Source of the DNA: Firmicutes bacterium UBA994
GTDB taxonomy: Bacteria; Bacillota; UBA994
Length of the DNA: 13,731 bases
Assembly: GCA_002292025.1 (NCBI GenBank)
Contig: DBBC01000019.1
Coordinates: 1-13,731 of the forward strand
Reading direction: 5' to 3'
Made by a program: the position numbers and the translations under genes. Shown one piece after another: positions 1 through 7,487 of this stretch (position 1 is the stretch's first letter; each line of letters starts with the position of its first letter). A model generated the notes under the pieces. That model was not told where the DNA came from and did not search any database. It worked only from the letters and a program-made list of their open reading frames with translations.

Positions 1-1
1 C

Positions 2-394
2 TACGCCATGGGCTTCCATGATGCCGCCAAGTATGCCATGATGGGACAGCGAGCACCTTCCCACGCCACGGGCATTGAAATTAACCGCGACCGTTGGAAT
101 GAGCTGCCGCCCGACCTGCAGGCCATCGTCACCAATACAGCCATAACCAGCCTGATCACCAATTACGGCAACTTCCGCCTAGTAGAAGCGGCTGCAGCTC
201 GACGCCTGCTGGCAGAAGGCGTCACTTTCGTCCCCGTAGCGGACAGCCTCAACCGAGCTGTCCGGGACGGGTTTGACGCCGTGCTAGACTATGAATCCGG
301 CAAGAATCCCTTCTTTGCCAAGGCTTGGCAAGCGGCCCGTGAGTTCCGCACCTCGTACCGCGATACCGTACAACTGCTTTGGCCGTGGGAGTAG
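2..394 (+). CDS. TRAP transporter solute-binding protein, DctP family (3' part only)
   Basis: C-terminal 130 or so residues of a periplasmic/extracytoplasmic substrate-binding protein of a TRAP transporter; the gene begins before the window, so signal peptide and binding cleft are not visible. Recognition rests on the typical DctP C-terminal layout: a GFHDAAKY segment, then INRDRWNELPPDLQAIV (a helix-starting motif in which a Trp follows 'N.(D/E)'), a long amphipathic helix, and an EGV.F.P stretch ending in aromatic-rich LLWPWE. Family knowledge: these proteins capture carboxylates (2-oxo acids, lactate, sugar acids) for a Na+-driven DctQ/DctM permease; those membrane genes are not in the window and may lie to the left. 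The stop TAG is at 392-394. The protein probably feeds substrate to the dehydratase/lyase genes just downstream on the same strand. Family assignment is fairly secure, substrate unknown. Confidence 0.8.
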   Translation, partial: YAMGFHDAAKYAMMGQRAPSHATGIEINRDRWNELPPDLQAIVTNTAITSLITNYGNFRLVEAAAARRLLAEGVTFVPVADSLNRAVRDGFDAVLDYESGKNPFFAKAWQAAREFRTSYRDTVQLLWPWE

Positions 395-441
395 CGTAGC
401 CGTTATCTAGCAACCTCTTGAAACCGGTCGGAACCTGAATG

Positions 442-465
442 AGGGGGATGCTGTGGCATCCCCCT
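442..465 (+). terminator. Strong hairpin between TRAP gene and UxaA small subunit (terminator or attenuator)
   Basis: A perfect 10-bp stem, AGGGGGATGC (442-451) against GCATCCCCCT (456-465), closes a 4-base TGTG loop. It lies 47 bases after the TRAP stop codon. The following bases are TTAAATG, so there is no real U-tract; it may be a weak intrinsic terminator, an mRNA-stabilising 3' end, or an attenuator. The C-rich arm can alternatively pair with the G-run over the next gene's ribosome binding site (see findings). Confidence 0.5.
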
Positions 466-486
466 TAAATGATGGGGGTGCATTTG

Positions 487-771
487 ATGCTCAAGGTAGT
501 AGTGATCGACCCGCAGGATAACGTGGCCACGGCGTTAGAAGATATCAGGAGCGGAGAGCAGATCAAGCTTGATTTGGCTGGGAAAGTGACCCTTCTGCCC
601 GTTACCCAAGATATCCCTATAGGGCATAAAGTTGCTGTAGCATTTATTTCTTGTGGCGACCAAGTGATTAAGTATGGCCAGCCTATCGGCACGGCCACGC
701 AGAGTGTGCAGCCGGGACAGCATGTCCACGTGCATAATCTTATCAGCAACCGCGGCCGCGGAGACGTATAG
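487..771 (+). CDS. UxaA-family lyase small subunit (SAF domain; SuyA/altronate dehydratase N-domain type)
   Basis: A 94-residue SAF-domain protein equivalent to the N-terminal domain of altronate/galactarate dehydratases, encoded separately as in the SuyA subunit of (2R)-3-sulfolactate sulfo-lyase. Visible family signatures are DNVATAL near residues 11-17, IPIGHKVA at 43-50, QVIKYGQPIG at 59-68 and VHVHN at 80-84. I chose ATG 487 because the protein then starts MLKVVVIDPQDNVA, matching family N-termini, and because GGGGGTG (474-480) sits 6 bases upstream as a Shine-Dalgarno. In-frame ATGs at 469 and 472 would add six or five residues but have no ribosome binding site and overlap the hairpin tail. 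The gene for the large subunit follows after 39 bases on the same strand, so both are probably co-expressed and form a cytoplasmic heteromeric lyase. The domain call is firm; substrate (sugar acid or sulfolactate) is open. Confidence 0.85.
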   Translation: MLKVVVIDPQDNVATALEDIRSGEQIKLDLAGKVTLLPVTQDIPIGHKVAVAFISCGDQVIKYGQPIGTATQSVQPGQHVHVHNLISNRGRGDV

Positions 772-810
772 CCGATAGTCTGAATATTGTGCTGAAGGGC
801 GGAAAGAGAT

Positions 811-1968
811 ATGGAGCTATTAGGGTACCGCCGACCGGATGGGAAGGTCGGCATTCGCAATCATGTCCTGCTCTTGTCAGTGGTGGTCTGTGCCAATGAA
901 GTTACTGATCGCATCTACCGGGCAGTAGCGGGCACAGTTCCGGTGACCCACCCACACGGCTGTTGCCAATTGGGCGTCGACTTTGAACAGAGCAAGCGCA
1001 CCTTGCTCGGTTTTGCCGCCAACCCTAACGTGGCAGGCGTGCTGGTGGTGGGGCTGGGGTGCGAAAAAATGGAGGCCCCCATGCTGGCAAAAGAAATCGC
1101 CCAAACAGGTAAGCCCTTGCAGCTGCTCATTATTCAGGATGCCGGAGGGACATCCAAGGCTGTACGCCAAGGGATTGCCATGGCCGAAGCGATGGTGGCA
1201 GAGTCCCAAAAATTGCCCCGGGTGCCGATTAAAATGAGCGACCTGATCCTCGGTTTGGAGTGCGGCGGCTCAGACAGCACCTCCGGTCTGGCTGCCAACC
1301 CGGCTGTGGGGGTAGCTAGCGACTTGTTAATCCAAGCAGGGGGAGCGGTGGTCCTCTCGGAGACAACGGAAATTATCGGTGCTGAGCATCTTCTGGCTGA
1401 GCGTTGCTTGAACCATCGGGTTAGCCAAGACCTTTTGGCGATTGTAAAAGCAGCTGAAGGGGAAGCGGTAAAGATGGGGGTTGACCTGAGGGGAACACAG
1501 CCCACGCCGGGGAATGTGGCGGGTGGGTTGACCACGATTGAAGAAAAATCGTTGGGTTGCCTGCGAAAAGCGGGCAGCGGCGTGGTGCAAGCGGTGCTTC
1601 CCTATGCTGCTGCCGTAGAAGGCAGAGGGCTCTTTGTCATGGATACCCCCGGGCAAGATGTGGAATCAATCACCGGGATGGTAGCCGGTGGCTGCCAGAT
1701 GGTTTTATTTACTACCGGCCGTGGCACACCGGTAGGATGCCCGATTGCGCCGGTGATCAAGATCACGGGCAATGACCATACCTACAATCTGATGGAAGAA
1801 AATATGGATATCAATGCCGGCACAGTTGTTCAGGGCACCGAGACCATCGCTTCTGTCGGCCAGCGTATTTACCGGCTGATGCAGGAAGTAGCTAACGGAC
1901 GGTTGACTAAAGCTGAGGTTTTACGGCACTACGAGTTTGCCATTACTCGCATCGGTCCGAGCATTTAA
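811..1968 (+). CDS. UxaA-family lyase large (catalytic) subunit, altronate/galactarate dehydratase or SuyB-like
   Basis: A 385-residue protein matching the large C-terminal domain of the UxaA/GarD family (metal-dependent dehydration of sugar acids, or sulfite elimination in SuyB). Family blocks in order: GYRRPDGKVGIRNH (5-18), HPHGCC (47-52), NPNVAGVLVVGLGCE (71-85), LECGGSDSTSGLAANP (149-164), GGAVVLSETTEIIGAEHLL (177-195), GNVAGGLTTIEEKSLG (234-249), VMDTPG (276-281), GMVAGGCQ...FTTGRGTPVGCP (289-311) and MDINAG (332-337). Full-length altronate dehydratases are about 500 residues because the SAF domain is fused; here it is a separate upstream gene, and the large-subunit length is close to SuyB (about 390). 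The start ATG has GAAGGGCGGAAAGAG upstream. Sequence alone does not separate altronate, galactarate and sulfolactate activities; the TRAP gene and IlvD-family gene around it point to catabolism of an imported hydroxy-acid. Substrate unassigned. Confidence 0.88.
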   Translation: MELLGYRRPDGKVGIRNHVLLLSVVVCANEVTDRIYRAVAGTVPVTHPHGCCQLGVDFEQSKRTLLGFAANPNVAGVLVVGLGCEKMEAPMLAKEIAQTGKPLQLLIIQDAGGTSKAVRQGIAMAEAMVAESQKLPRVPIKMSDLILGLECGGSDSTSGLAANPAVGVASDLLIQAGGAVVLSETTEIIGAEHLLAERCLNHRVSQDLLAIVKAAEGEAVKMGVDLRGTQPTPGNVAGGLTTIEEKSLGCLRKAGSGVVQAVLPYAAAVEGRGLFVMDTPGQDVESITGMVAGGCQMVLFTTGRGTPVGCPIAPVIKITGNDHTYNLMEENMDINAGTVVQGTETIASVGQRIYRLMQEVANGRLTKAEVLRHYEFAITRIGPSI

Positions 1969-2023
1969 CACCCGGCGCACCTTTTCCTTGGTATGCTGCG
2001 GAACTCCATGTAATAGAGATCAC

Positions 2024-2032
2024 GGGAGGAGG
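2024..2032 (+). promoter_or_regulatory. Strong ribosome binding site that fixes the IlvD-family start
   Basis: GGGAGGAGG, almost a full match to the anti-Shine-Dalgarno, lies 6 bases before ATG 2039. The frame is open back to 1937, but any earlier start would overlap the UxaA gene, lack a ribosome binding site and add 34 residues absent from the family, so 2039 is taken as the start. Confidence 0.85.
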
Positions 2033-2038
2033 AAAGAA

Positions 2039-3700
2039 ATGCAAAGCGGGATAATGACCGAAGGATTGCAGCGTGCACCGCACCGTTCCCTGTTAAAGGC
2101 TATGGGCTGGATAGATGAGGAAATAAATCGACCTTTGATTGGCGTGGTCAACTCAGCCAATGACTTTGTCCCGGGGCACAAGCACCTGCACCAGCTGGCC
2201 GCGGCTGTCAAGGAAGGAGTGCGTATTGCCGGCGGCACTCCGTTGGAGTTTTTCACGATTGGGGTTTGCGACGGTCTGTCCATGAGCCATGTGGGCATGC
2301 ACTATTCGCTGCCCAGCCGGGAACTGATCGCCGACAGCGTGGAGGTGATGGTCCGCGCCCAGCCATTAGACGGCCTAGTGTTTATCCCTAACTGTGACAA
2401 GATTGTGCCCGGGATGCTGATGGCGGCTGCTAGGCTTAATCTGCCAGCCGTTTTTGTCAGCGGCGGCCCGATGCTGGCGGGACGTTACCGCGGACGTCGG
2501 GTAGACCTAGCAAGTGTTTTTGAAGCAGTGGGCAAAGTTACGGCCGGTCAGATGACAAAACAGGAACTGGCTGAACTTGAAACGTGCGCCTGTCCCGGTG
2601 TTGGTTCCTGCGCGGGCATGTTTACCGCGAACACGATGAACTGCCTGACGGAGGCGCTGGGGATGGCCCTGCCGGGCAACGGCACCGTGTTGGCCATCGC
2701 CGCCGACCGCGTACGCCTTGCCAAGCAGGCTGGCATCTGTGTGCTGCGGCTTGTGCAGAGGGGCATAACCCCTTCCCATATAATGACCCGGGAGGCTTTC
2801 TGTAACGCCTTGGCGGTGGATATGGCTATCGGCGGCTCGACTAATACCATTTTGCACTTACCGGCGGTGGCGCACGAGGCCGGTATTAGCCTAGACCTAG
2901 CCTTAGTTGACGCGATAGGGCAGCGGGTGCCGCAGTTGTGCAAACTGTCTCCCGCCGGGGAACAACGGATTGAGGACTTGGACGCAGCCGGCGGAGTGCA
3001 AGCCGTTATGAAACGTCTCAGCGGACTAAAACTACTGGCGGATGATTGCCTGACCGTCAGCGGTCTGACTGTGGGTGAACAGGTGGCACATGCAGAGTGC
3101 CTAGACGATAACGTCATCCGCCCGCCGGACAACCCTTACTTACAAAACGGAGCTATTGCCGTACTGCATGGCAACCTAGCACCGGAGGGCTCGGTGGTAA
3201 AACAAGGTGCGGTAGCCCCGGAGATGAGGCAAAAAACCGGGCCGGCACGCATATTCGACAGTGAGGAAGCGGCGGTGGCAGCTATTCTCGGCGGCGGTAT
3301 CAATGCCGGTGATGTTATCGTCATCCGCTACGAAGGCCCTAGGGGCGGTCCCGGTTTCCGCGAAATGCTTACAGCCACGGCTGCCGTGGCTGGCATGGGC
3401 TTGGATCGGGACGTTGCTTTGGTTACCGATGGGCGTTTTTCCGGCGCAACGCGCGGCGCGGCAATCGGTCATATCTCCCCCGAAGCAATGGCGGGAGGGC
3501 CGATTGCCGTAGTCCGTGAAGGAGATCTGATTGCCATTGACATCCCAAGCCGGCGCCTCGATATCCTGATTGACAAGGAGGAGCTAGAAAAACGACTGGC
3601 ATCGCTGGTGTTACCGCCCCCTAAAATAAGCCATGGCTACATGGCTCGTTACGTCCGACAGGTAACCTCAGCCAGTCGCGGCGCCACCTTGAAGCAATAG
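2039..3700 (+). CDS. ilvD: Dihydroxy-acid dehydratase family protein (IlvD/Edd)
   Basis: A 553-residue cytoplasmic Fe-S dehydratase; IlvD is usually 550-570 residues. DHAD converts 2,3-dihydroxy-3-methyl acids to 2-oxo acids in valine/isoleucine synthesis; relatives dehydrate sugar acids (Edd, xylonate or arabinonate dehydratase). Visible motifs: NSANDFVPGHKHL near the N-terminus, YSLPSRELIADSVE, NCDK with C119 and K121 (cluster Cys and metal-site Lys), CPGVGSC with C191 (second cluster Cys), MFTANTMNCLTEALGMALPGNGT, GGSTNTILHLPAVAHEAGI, and DGRFSG (464-469) with the likely catalytic base Ser468. The first region reads VPGHKHL, not the GNTCN form of plant-type [2Fe-2S] enzymes. The C-terminal GYMARYVRQVTSAS.GA is typical of true DHADs. 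No other branched-chain synthesis gene is visible; it follows the UxaA pair after 70 bases, so a role in acid catabolism is a real alternative. Fold certain, substrate less so. Confidence 0.85.
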   Translation: MQSGIMTEGLQRAPHRSLLKAMGWIDEEINRPLIGVVNSANDFVPGHKHLHQLAAAVKEGVRIAGGTPLEFFTIGVCDGLSMSHVGMHYSLPSRELIADSVEVMVRAQPLDGLVFIPNCDKIVPGMLMAAARLNLPAVFVSGGPMLAGRYRGRRVDLASVFEAVGKVTAGQMTKQELAELETCACPGVGSCAGMFTANTMNCLTEALGMALPGNGTVLAIAADRVRLAKQAGICVLRLVQRGITPSHIMTREAFCNALAVDMAIGGSTNTILHLPAVAHEAGISLDLALVDAIGQRVPQLCKLSPAGEQRIEDLDAAGGVQAVMKRLSGLKLLADDCLTVSGLTVGEQVAHAECLDDNVIRPPDNPYLQNGAIAVLHGNLAPEGSVVKQGAVAPEMRQKTGPARIFDSEEAAVAAILGGGINAGDVIVIRYEGPRGGPGFREMLTATAAVAGMGLDRDVALVTDGRFSGATRGAAIGHISPEAMAGGPIAVVREGDLIAIDIPSRRLDILIDKEELEKRLASLVLPPPKISHGYMARYVRQVTSASRGATLKQ

Positions 3701-3728
3701 GGACGGAGCCTTTTGCTTCACTTGGCGC
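3681..3728. terminator. Inverted repeat at the convergent gene junction, probable bidirectional terminator
   Basis: TGAAGCAA (3690-3697) pairs perfectly with TTGCTTCA (3713-3720), and beyond a small internal loop GCGCCA (3681-3686) pairs with TGGCGC (3723-3728). A short AGG/CCT pair (3699-3701 with 3709-3711) may extend the top. It spans the 17-base gap between two convergent genes and includes both stop codons, so each transcript would end in this hairpin. Neither strand has a clear U-tract after the stem, so the terminator reading is inferred from position and symmetry. Confidence 0.5.
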
Positions 3729-4338
3729 GCACTACGTCCTTAATCTTCATCAAGCGCGAAATAGCGCCGCGTTCTTGTTCTGACAATTTCATAGAAATGC
3801 TCTTCACGGTGTCTTCCAGCATGGGGATAAGCACGTACTCCAGCGCGTTTACGCGACGGCGTGTACGCTCGATTTCCTCGGCCAGGAGCTCAAGCGCGCG
3901 TTCAATGCCCGCAAGCTCAATCAGGGTCGGCAGAAGTTGAGCAAAGACACCCAGAGCCATGTCTAACTCGCCGGAGGTGCCCGCCATGCCGTAAGCATAG
4001 ACGTCGCCTTCTTGGCGCAAGCAGAATACCGGCGCGGTGACGGACATCATGCGTTTCTCCGTGACCTCAAGTTCCACGCGTTGTTTAGGGAATATGATGG
4101 CTTCATCGAGCATCTCCGGGGTCATAACCGCGCGAGCGATGAGAAAGCTTTGATAGCCCAGCCGCAGTTCCTGTTCCACAGTCAGGCGCAAGCGCTTGAC
4201 ATCGCGCAACAGCGACATAAAGCTTTTCATCAGTTCGTCCCGCTTGTCCTTGAGCAGCTTGTGTCCCCGCTTGGCAACTCGCACGCGCTTCTTGAGCCGC
4301 AAGAGCTCCATGCGGGTCGGGTTGACTCTAATGTTCAC
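3718..4338 (-). CDS. atpD: V-type ATP synthase/ATPase subunit D (central rotor shaft)
   Basis: A 206-residue, highly charged alpha-helical protein forming the central coiled-coil shaft that turns inside the A3B3 hexamer and links it to subunits F and C. The N-terminus NIRVNPTRMELLRLKKRV followed by AKRGHKLLKDKRDEL is the family signature, and the C-terminal helix ends ...RRVNALEYVLIPMLEDTVKSI, also typical. Length is normal (200-215). The start codon is GTG (4338-4336); GAGGT at 4350-4346 lies 7 bases upstream and overlaps the TAG stop of the B subunit, so translation is probably coupled to it. It is the last gene of the operon, facing the IlvD-family gene; no ntpJ-like or other accessory gene follows. 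Confidence 0.95.
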   Translation of the reverse strand: MNIRVNPTRMELLRLKKRVRVAKRGHKLLKDKRDELMKSFMSLLRDVKRLRLTVEQELRLGYQSFLIARAVMTPEMLDEAIIFPKQRVELEVTEKRMMSVTAPVFCLRQEGDVYAYGMAGTSGELDMALGVFAQLLPTLIELAGIERALELLAEEIERTRRRVNALEYVLIPMLEDTVKSISMKLSEQERGAISRLMKIKDVVRAK

Positions 4339-4343
4339 CGCTG

Positions 4344-5723
4344 CTACCTCGCTTCGGCCGGCAGGTACTTCTTAATGTGCTCCTCGCGCACGCGCTTTAA
4401 CTCCGTCACCGGGAGCAGTGCCATAAGCTCCCAAGCCAGATTCAAAGTTGCGGCAATGTCGCGATCGGCATACTCGTTTTGGCTGACAAAGCGTTGCTCA
4501 AACTCATCCGCGAACTTAGAGAAGCGCTTATCTACATCGGACAATGCGGCTTCGCCTAGGATAATAGCCAGTTCTTTGGCCTCTTTGCCGCGGCTGTAGG
4601 CGGCAAAGAGCTGGTTAAGCACGCCGCTGTGGTCCTCGCGTGTCTTGCCCGCACCGATACCTTTGTCTTTAAGCCTAGACAAAGAAGGTAACACGTCAAC
4701 CGGCGGGTAGATACCCTTGCGGTGGAGTTCACGCCCGAGAATAAGCTGTCCCTCAGTGATATAGCCGGTAAGGTCGGGGATGGGGTGGGTCTTATCGTCC
4801 TCGGGCATGGTGAGAATGGGAATCTGGGTAATTGAACCCGGCCGCCCTTTGATACGCCCTGCTCTCTCGTACAGCGTGGAGAGGTCCGTATACAAGTAAC
4901 CGGGGTACCCACGACGCCCGGGCACTTCTTTGCGCGCGGCGGAGATTTCCCGCAAGGCTTCGGCATAGTAGGTCATGTCCGTCATAATTACCAGCACGTG
5001 CATGCCCTTTTCGTAGGCCAGATACTCGGCGCAGGTCAAGGCGATACGCGGGGTGGCGATGCGCTCGATAACAGGGTCGTTAGCTAGATTGATAAACAGC
5101 ACCGCGCGGTCGATGGCGCCAGTTTTGCGGAAATCGCTGGTGAAGTAATCTGCTTCTTCGAAGGTGATACCCATGGCGGCAAAGACGACGGCGAATTCGC
5201 TGTCGCCCCCCAGCACCTTAGCTTGGCGGGCAATCTGTGCTGCCAGCTTGGCGTGCGGCAGCCCGGAGCCGGAGAAAATCGGCAGCTTTTGCCCGCGCAC
5301 CAGCGTGTTCATGCCGTCAATCGTAGAGATACCGGTTTGGATAAACTCGGAAGGGTAAGCGCGGGCATAGGGATTGATAGGGTTGCCGTTGATGTCTTGG
5401 CGCTTGTCAGGTATGATGGCAGGCCCATTGTCCCGTGGGTTGCCAAAGCCGTCAAATACCCGCCCCAGCATATCGAGCGAAACGGGCAGCTCGATAACTT
5501 TGCTCAAAAATCTTGCCTTGCTCTTTTCCATGTTGATGCCGGAAGTGCCCTCGAAAATCTGTACCAGTGCTTTGCCGCGCATGGCTTCCAGCACGCGCCC
5601 ACGGCGAATCTCACCGCTTGGCAGCTCAATCTCTACCAACTCTTCGTACTTGACACCCTCTACTTTATCCACCAGCATGAGGGGGCCGGAGATCTCGGTA
5701 ATCGTGCGATACTCTTTCTGCAT
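4344..5723 (-). CDS. atpB: V-type ATP synthase/ATPase subunit B (non-catalytic, nucleotide-binding)
   Basis: A 459-residue regulatory subunit that alternates with subunit A in the soluble A3B3 head. The N-terminal beta-barrel starts YRTITEISGPLMLVDKVEGV. The P-loop position is degenerate, SGSGLPHAK around 151-159, as expected for B subunits, which do not hydrolyse ATP. PSLSRL places Arg350 as the arginine finger that completes the catalytic site of the neighbouring A subunit; the number coincides with Arg350 of E. hirae NtpB. Length fits the family. ATG start with a CTCCCCCC complement (GGGGGGAG, 5738-5731) 7 bases upstream, which runs up to the stop codon of subunit A. Operon position A-B-D is canonical. 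Confidence 0.97.
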   Translation of the reverse strand: MQKEYRTITEISGPLMLVDKVEGVKYEELVEIELPSGEIRRGRVLEAMRGKALVQIFEGTSGINMEKSKARFLSKVIELPVSLDMLGRVFDGFGNPRDNGPAIIPDKRQDINGNPINPYARAYPSEFIQTGISTIDGMNTLVRGQKLPIFSGSGLPHAKLAAQIARQAKVLGGDSEFAVVFAAMGITFEEADYFTSDFRKTGAIDRAVLFINLANDPVIERIATPRIALTCAEYLAYEKGMHVLVIMTDMTYYAEALREISAARKEVPGRRGYPGYLYTDLSTLYERAGRIKGRPGSITQIPILTMPEDDKTHPIPDLTGYITEGQLILGRELHRKGIYPPVDVLPSLSRLKDKGIGAGKTREDHSGVLNQLFAAYSRGKEAKELAIILGEAALSDVDKRFSKFADEFEQRFVSQNEYADRDIAATLNLAWELMALLPVTELKRVREEHIKKYLPAEAR

Positions 5724-5738
5724 GCTCTTACTCCCCCC

Positions 5739-7487
5739 TTACTTTAATTGCTCGCGGATGCGTGCTTCGATGGCATCAAAACGGTCTATTTCACTTTCCG
5801 GCAGATACTTGGCGCGGGCTATCTCTACTCGCACCGGCAGTTCAAGCATACGGTCAAGCAACATCCCGCGCTGCATGGCGGCCTGTGCTTCCGTGTAGAA
5901 GGTGAGAATCAAGCGTATGATGCGGTATTGCTTCGGCAGTGATGTGTACGTGTCCACTTCGTGGAAGGCATTTTGGTGCAAAAAGTCCTCGCGGATGGAC
6001 TTCGCCGTCTCTAAGGCTAGGCGATCAGCGGGGGATAACGCATCTATACCCACTAAGCGGACAATTTCCTCTAACTCAGATTCCTTTTGCAACAGTCGCA
6101 TTGAGTCTCTGCGATACGTTGGCCATTCTTGCCCGGCATGAATGGCGAAAAACTCGTCTAGCCGATCGGCGTAAAGGGAATAACTCAAGAGCCAGTTAAT
6201 GGCGGGAAAGTGGCGCGACTCTGCCAGCCTAGCGTCAAGACCCCAAAATACTTTGACGATGCGCAGGGTAGACTGCGTCACCGGCTCTGACAAGTCGCCG
6301 CCCGGCGGAGAAACTGCGCCAATCGCCGTCAGCGAACCTGCGGTGCCGTTTTTGTTGACTACGGTGCCGGCGCGCTCGTAAAACTCCGCCACGCGTGAGC
6401 CGAGATAGGCGGGATACCCTTCTTCCCCTGGCATTTCTTCCAGACGGCCGGACATTTCACGCAGTGCCTCTGCCCAACGCGAGGTGGAATCAGCCATCAG
6501 CGCCACGGAGTACCCCATGTCGCGGTAATACTCGGCAATGGTGATGCCGGTGTAAATCGAGGCCTCGCGTGCCGCTACCGGCATGTTGGAGGTATTGGCG
6601 ATAAGCACGGTGCGCTCCATCAGCGGTTCGCCCGTCTTAGGGTCATGCAGTTCCGGAAACTCCATTAGAACGTCGGTCATTTCGTTGCCGCGCTCGCCGC
6701 AGCCTACGTACACGACAATCTCCGCGTCCGCCCACTTGGCTAACTGATGCTGCACCACGGTCTTGCCTGAGCCAAAGGGGCCGGGAACGCAGGCTACGCC
6801 TCCCTTGGCGACGGGGAAAAACATGTCGATGACGCGCTGACCGGTCGTGAGCGGGGTGGCAGGTGTGCGTTTTTCGGCATAGGGCCGACCCTTGCGTACG
6901 GGCCATTTCTGCATCATGGTCAGCGGCACGATGCCAGCGTCATTGCTGAGCCGAGCTACCACATCTGTGACTGTAGCCAGCCCGGCGTGAATCCACTCTA
7001 CGCGGCCGCGCACCCTAGGCGGAACCATCACCTTATGCGTTACTAACACCGTCTCGCGTACTGTGCCTAACACTGTGCCCGGCTCAACCTGCTCACCGAT
7101 GGCGACTACGGGCACAAACTCCCATTGTCTTTCGCGATCGAGGCTAGGTACTTGGATGCCGCGGGTAATAAAGGCGCCCGCACGCTCTTCAATCTTATTG
7201 AGTGGGCGCTGAATGCCATCGTAAATTGATGTCATTAGCCCCGGGCCGAGCTCAACCGAGAGCGGAGACCCGGTGGAAACTACCGGCTCGCCGGGACCTA
7301 CGCCCGCCGTTTCCTCATATACTTGTATCGAAGCGCTATCGCCGCGCATTTCGATGATCTCACCGATTAACCCTTTGTCGCCCACCATGACCATGTCGTA
7401 CATACGCGCATGCGACATGCCGGCGGCAATGACCAAGGGCCCTGAGACTTTGACTATAATGCCTTCCTGCCGTGTGGTATTAGCCAT
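5739..7487 (-). CDS. atpA: V-type ATP synthase/ATPase subunit A (catalytic)
   Basis: A 582-residue catalytic subunit of the soluble V1 head. Walker A is GPFGSGKT (236-243) with Lys242; the GCGERGNEM motif supplies the catalytic Glu265; DSTSRWAEALRE (333-344) and EMPGEEGYPAYL (351-362) are standard. The non-homologous insertion typical of V/A-type A subunits lies around residues 120-190, separating it from F-type beta (about 470 residues). The frame is open upstream to 7745, but residues before ATG 7487 come from the overlapping F gene read in another frame; MANTTRQEGIIVKVSGPLV is the normal family start, with GAGGGA upstream. The start overlaps the end of the F gene by 8 bases (ATGGCTAA), suggesting translational coupling. 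No intein is present in the P-loop region. Confidence 0.97.
   Translation of the reverse strand: MANTTRQEGIIVKVSGPLVIAAGMSHARMYDMVMVGDKGLIGEIIEMRGDSASIQVYEETAGVGPGEPVVSTGSPLSVELGPGLMTSIYDGIQRPLNKIEERAGAFITRGIQVPSLDRERQWEFVPVVAIGEQVEPGTVLGTVRETVLVTHKVMVPPRVRGRVEWIHAGLATVTDVVARLSNDAGIVPLTMMQKWPVRKGRPYAEKRTPATPLTTGQRVIDMFFPVAKGGVACVPGPFGSGKTVVQHQLAKWADAEIVVYVGCGERGNEMTDVLMEFPELHDPKTGEPLMERTVLIANTSNMPVAAREASIYTGITIAEYYRDMGYSVALMADSTSRWAEALREMSGRLEEMPGEEGYPAYLGSRVAEFYERAGTVVNKNGTAGSLTAIGAVSPPGGDLSEPVTQSTLRIVKVFWGLDARLAESRHFPAINWLLSYSLYADRLDEFFAIHAGQEWPTYRRDSMRLLQKESELEEIVRLVGIDALSPADRLALETAKSIREDFLHQNAFHEVDTYTSLPKQYRIIRLILTFYTEAQAAMQRGMLLDRMLELPVRVEIARAKYLPESEIDRFDAIEARIREQLK

Noticed and set aside
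465..860. Minus-strand open frame of 131 codons opposite the UxaA small subunit
   Set aside because: It is antisense to a gene with clear SAF-domain motifs, its Ser/Thr/Cys-rich product resembles no family I know, and no ribosome binding site is evident.
1937..2038. Extended N-terminus of the IlvD-family protein
   Set aside because: It would overlap the UxaA gene by 32 bases, adds 34 residues foreign to the family, and the ideal ribosome binding site sits at 2024-2032 before ATG 2039.
5223..5898. Long plus-strand open frames of up to 174 codons opposite subunits B and A
   Set aside because: They are shadows of strongly conserved genes; the products are low-complexity and unlike known proteins.
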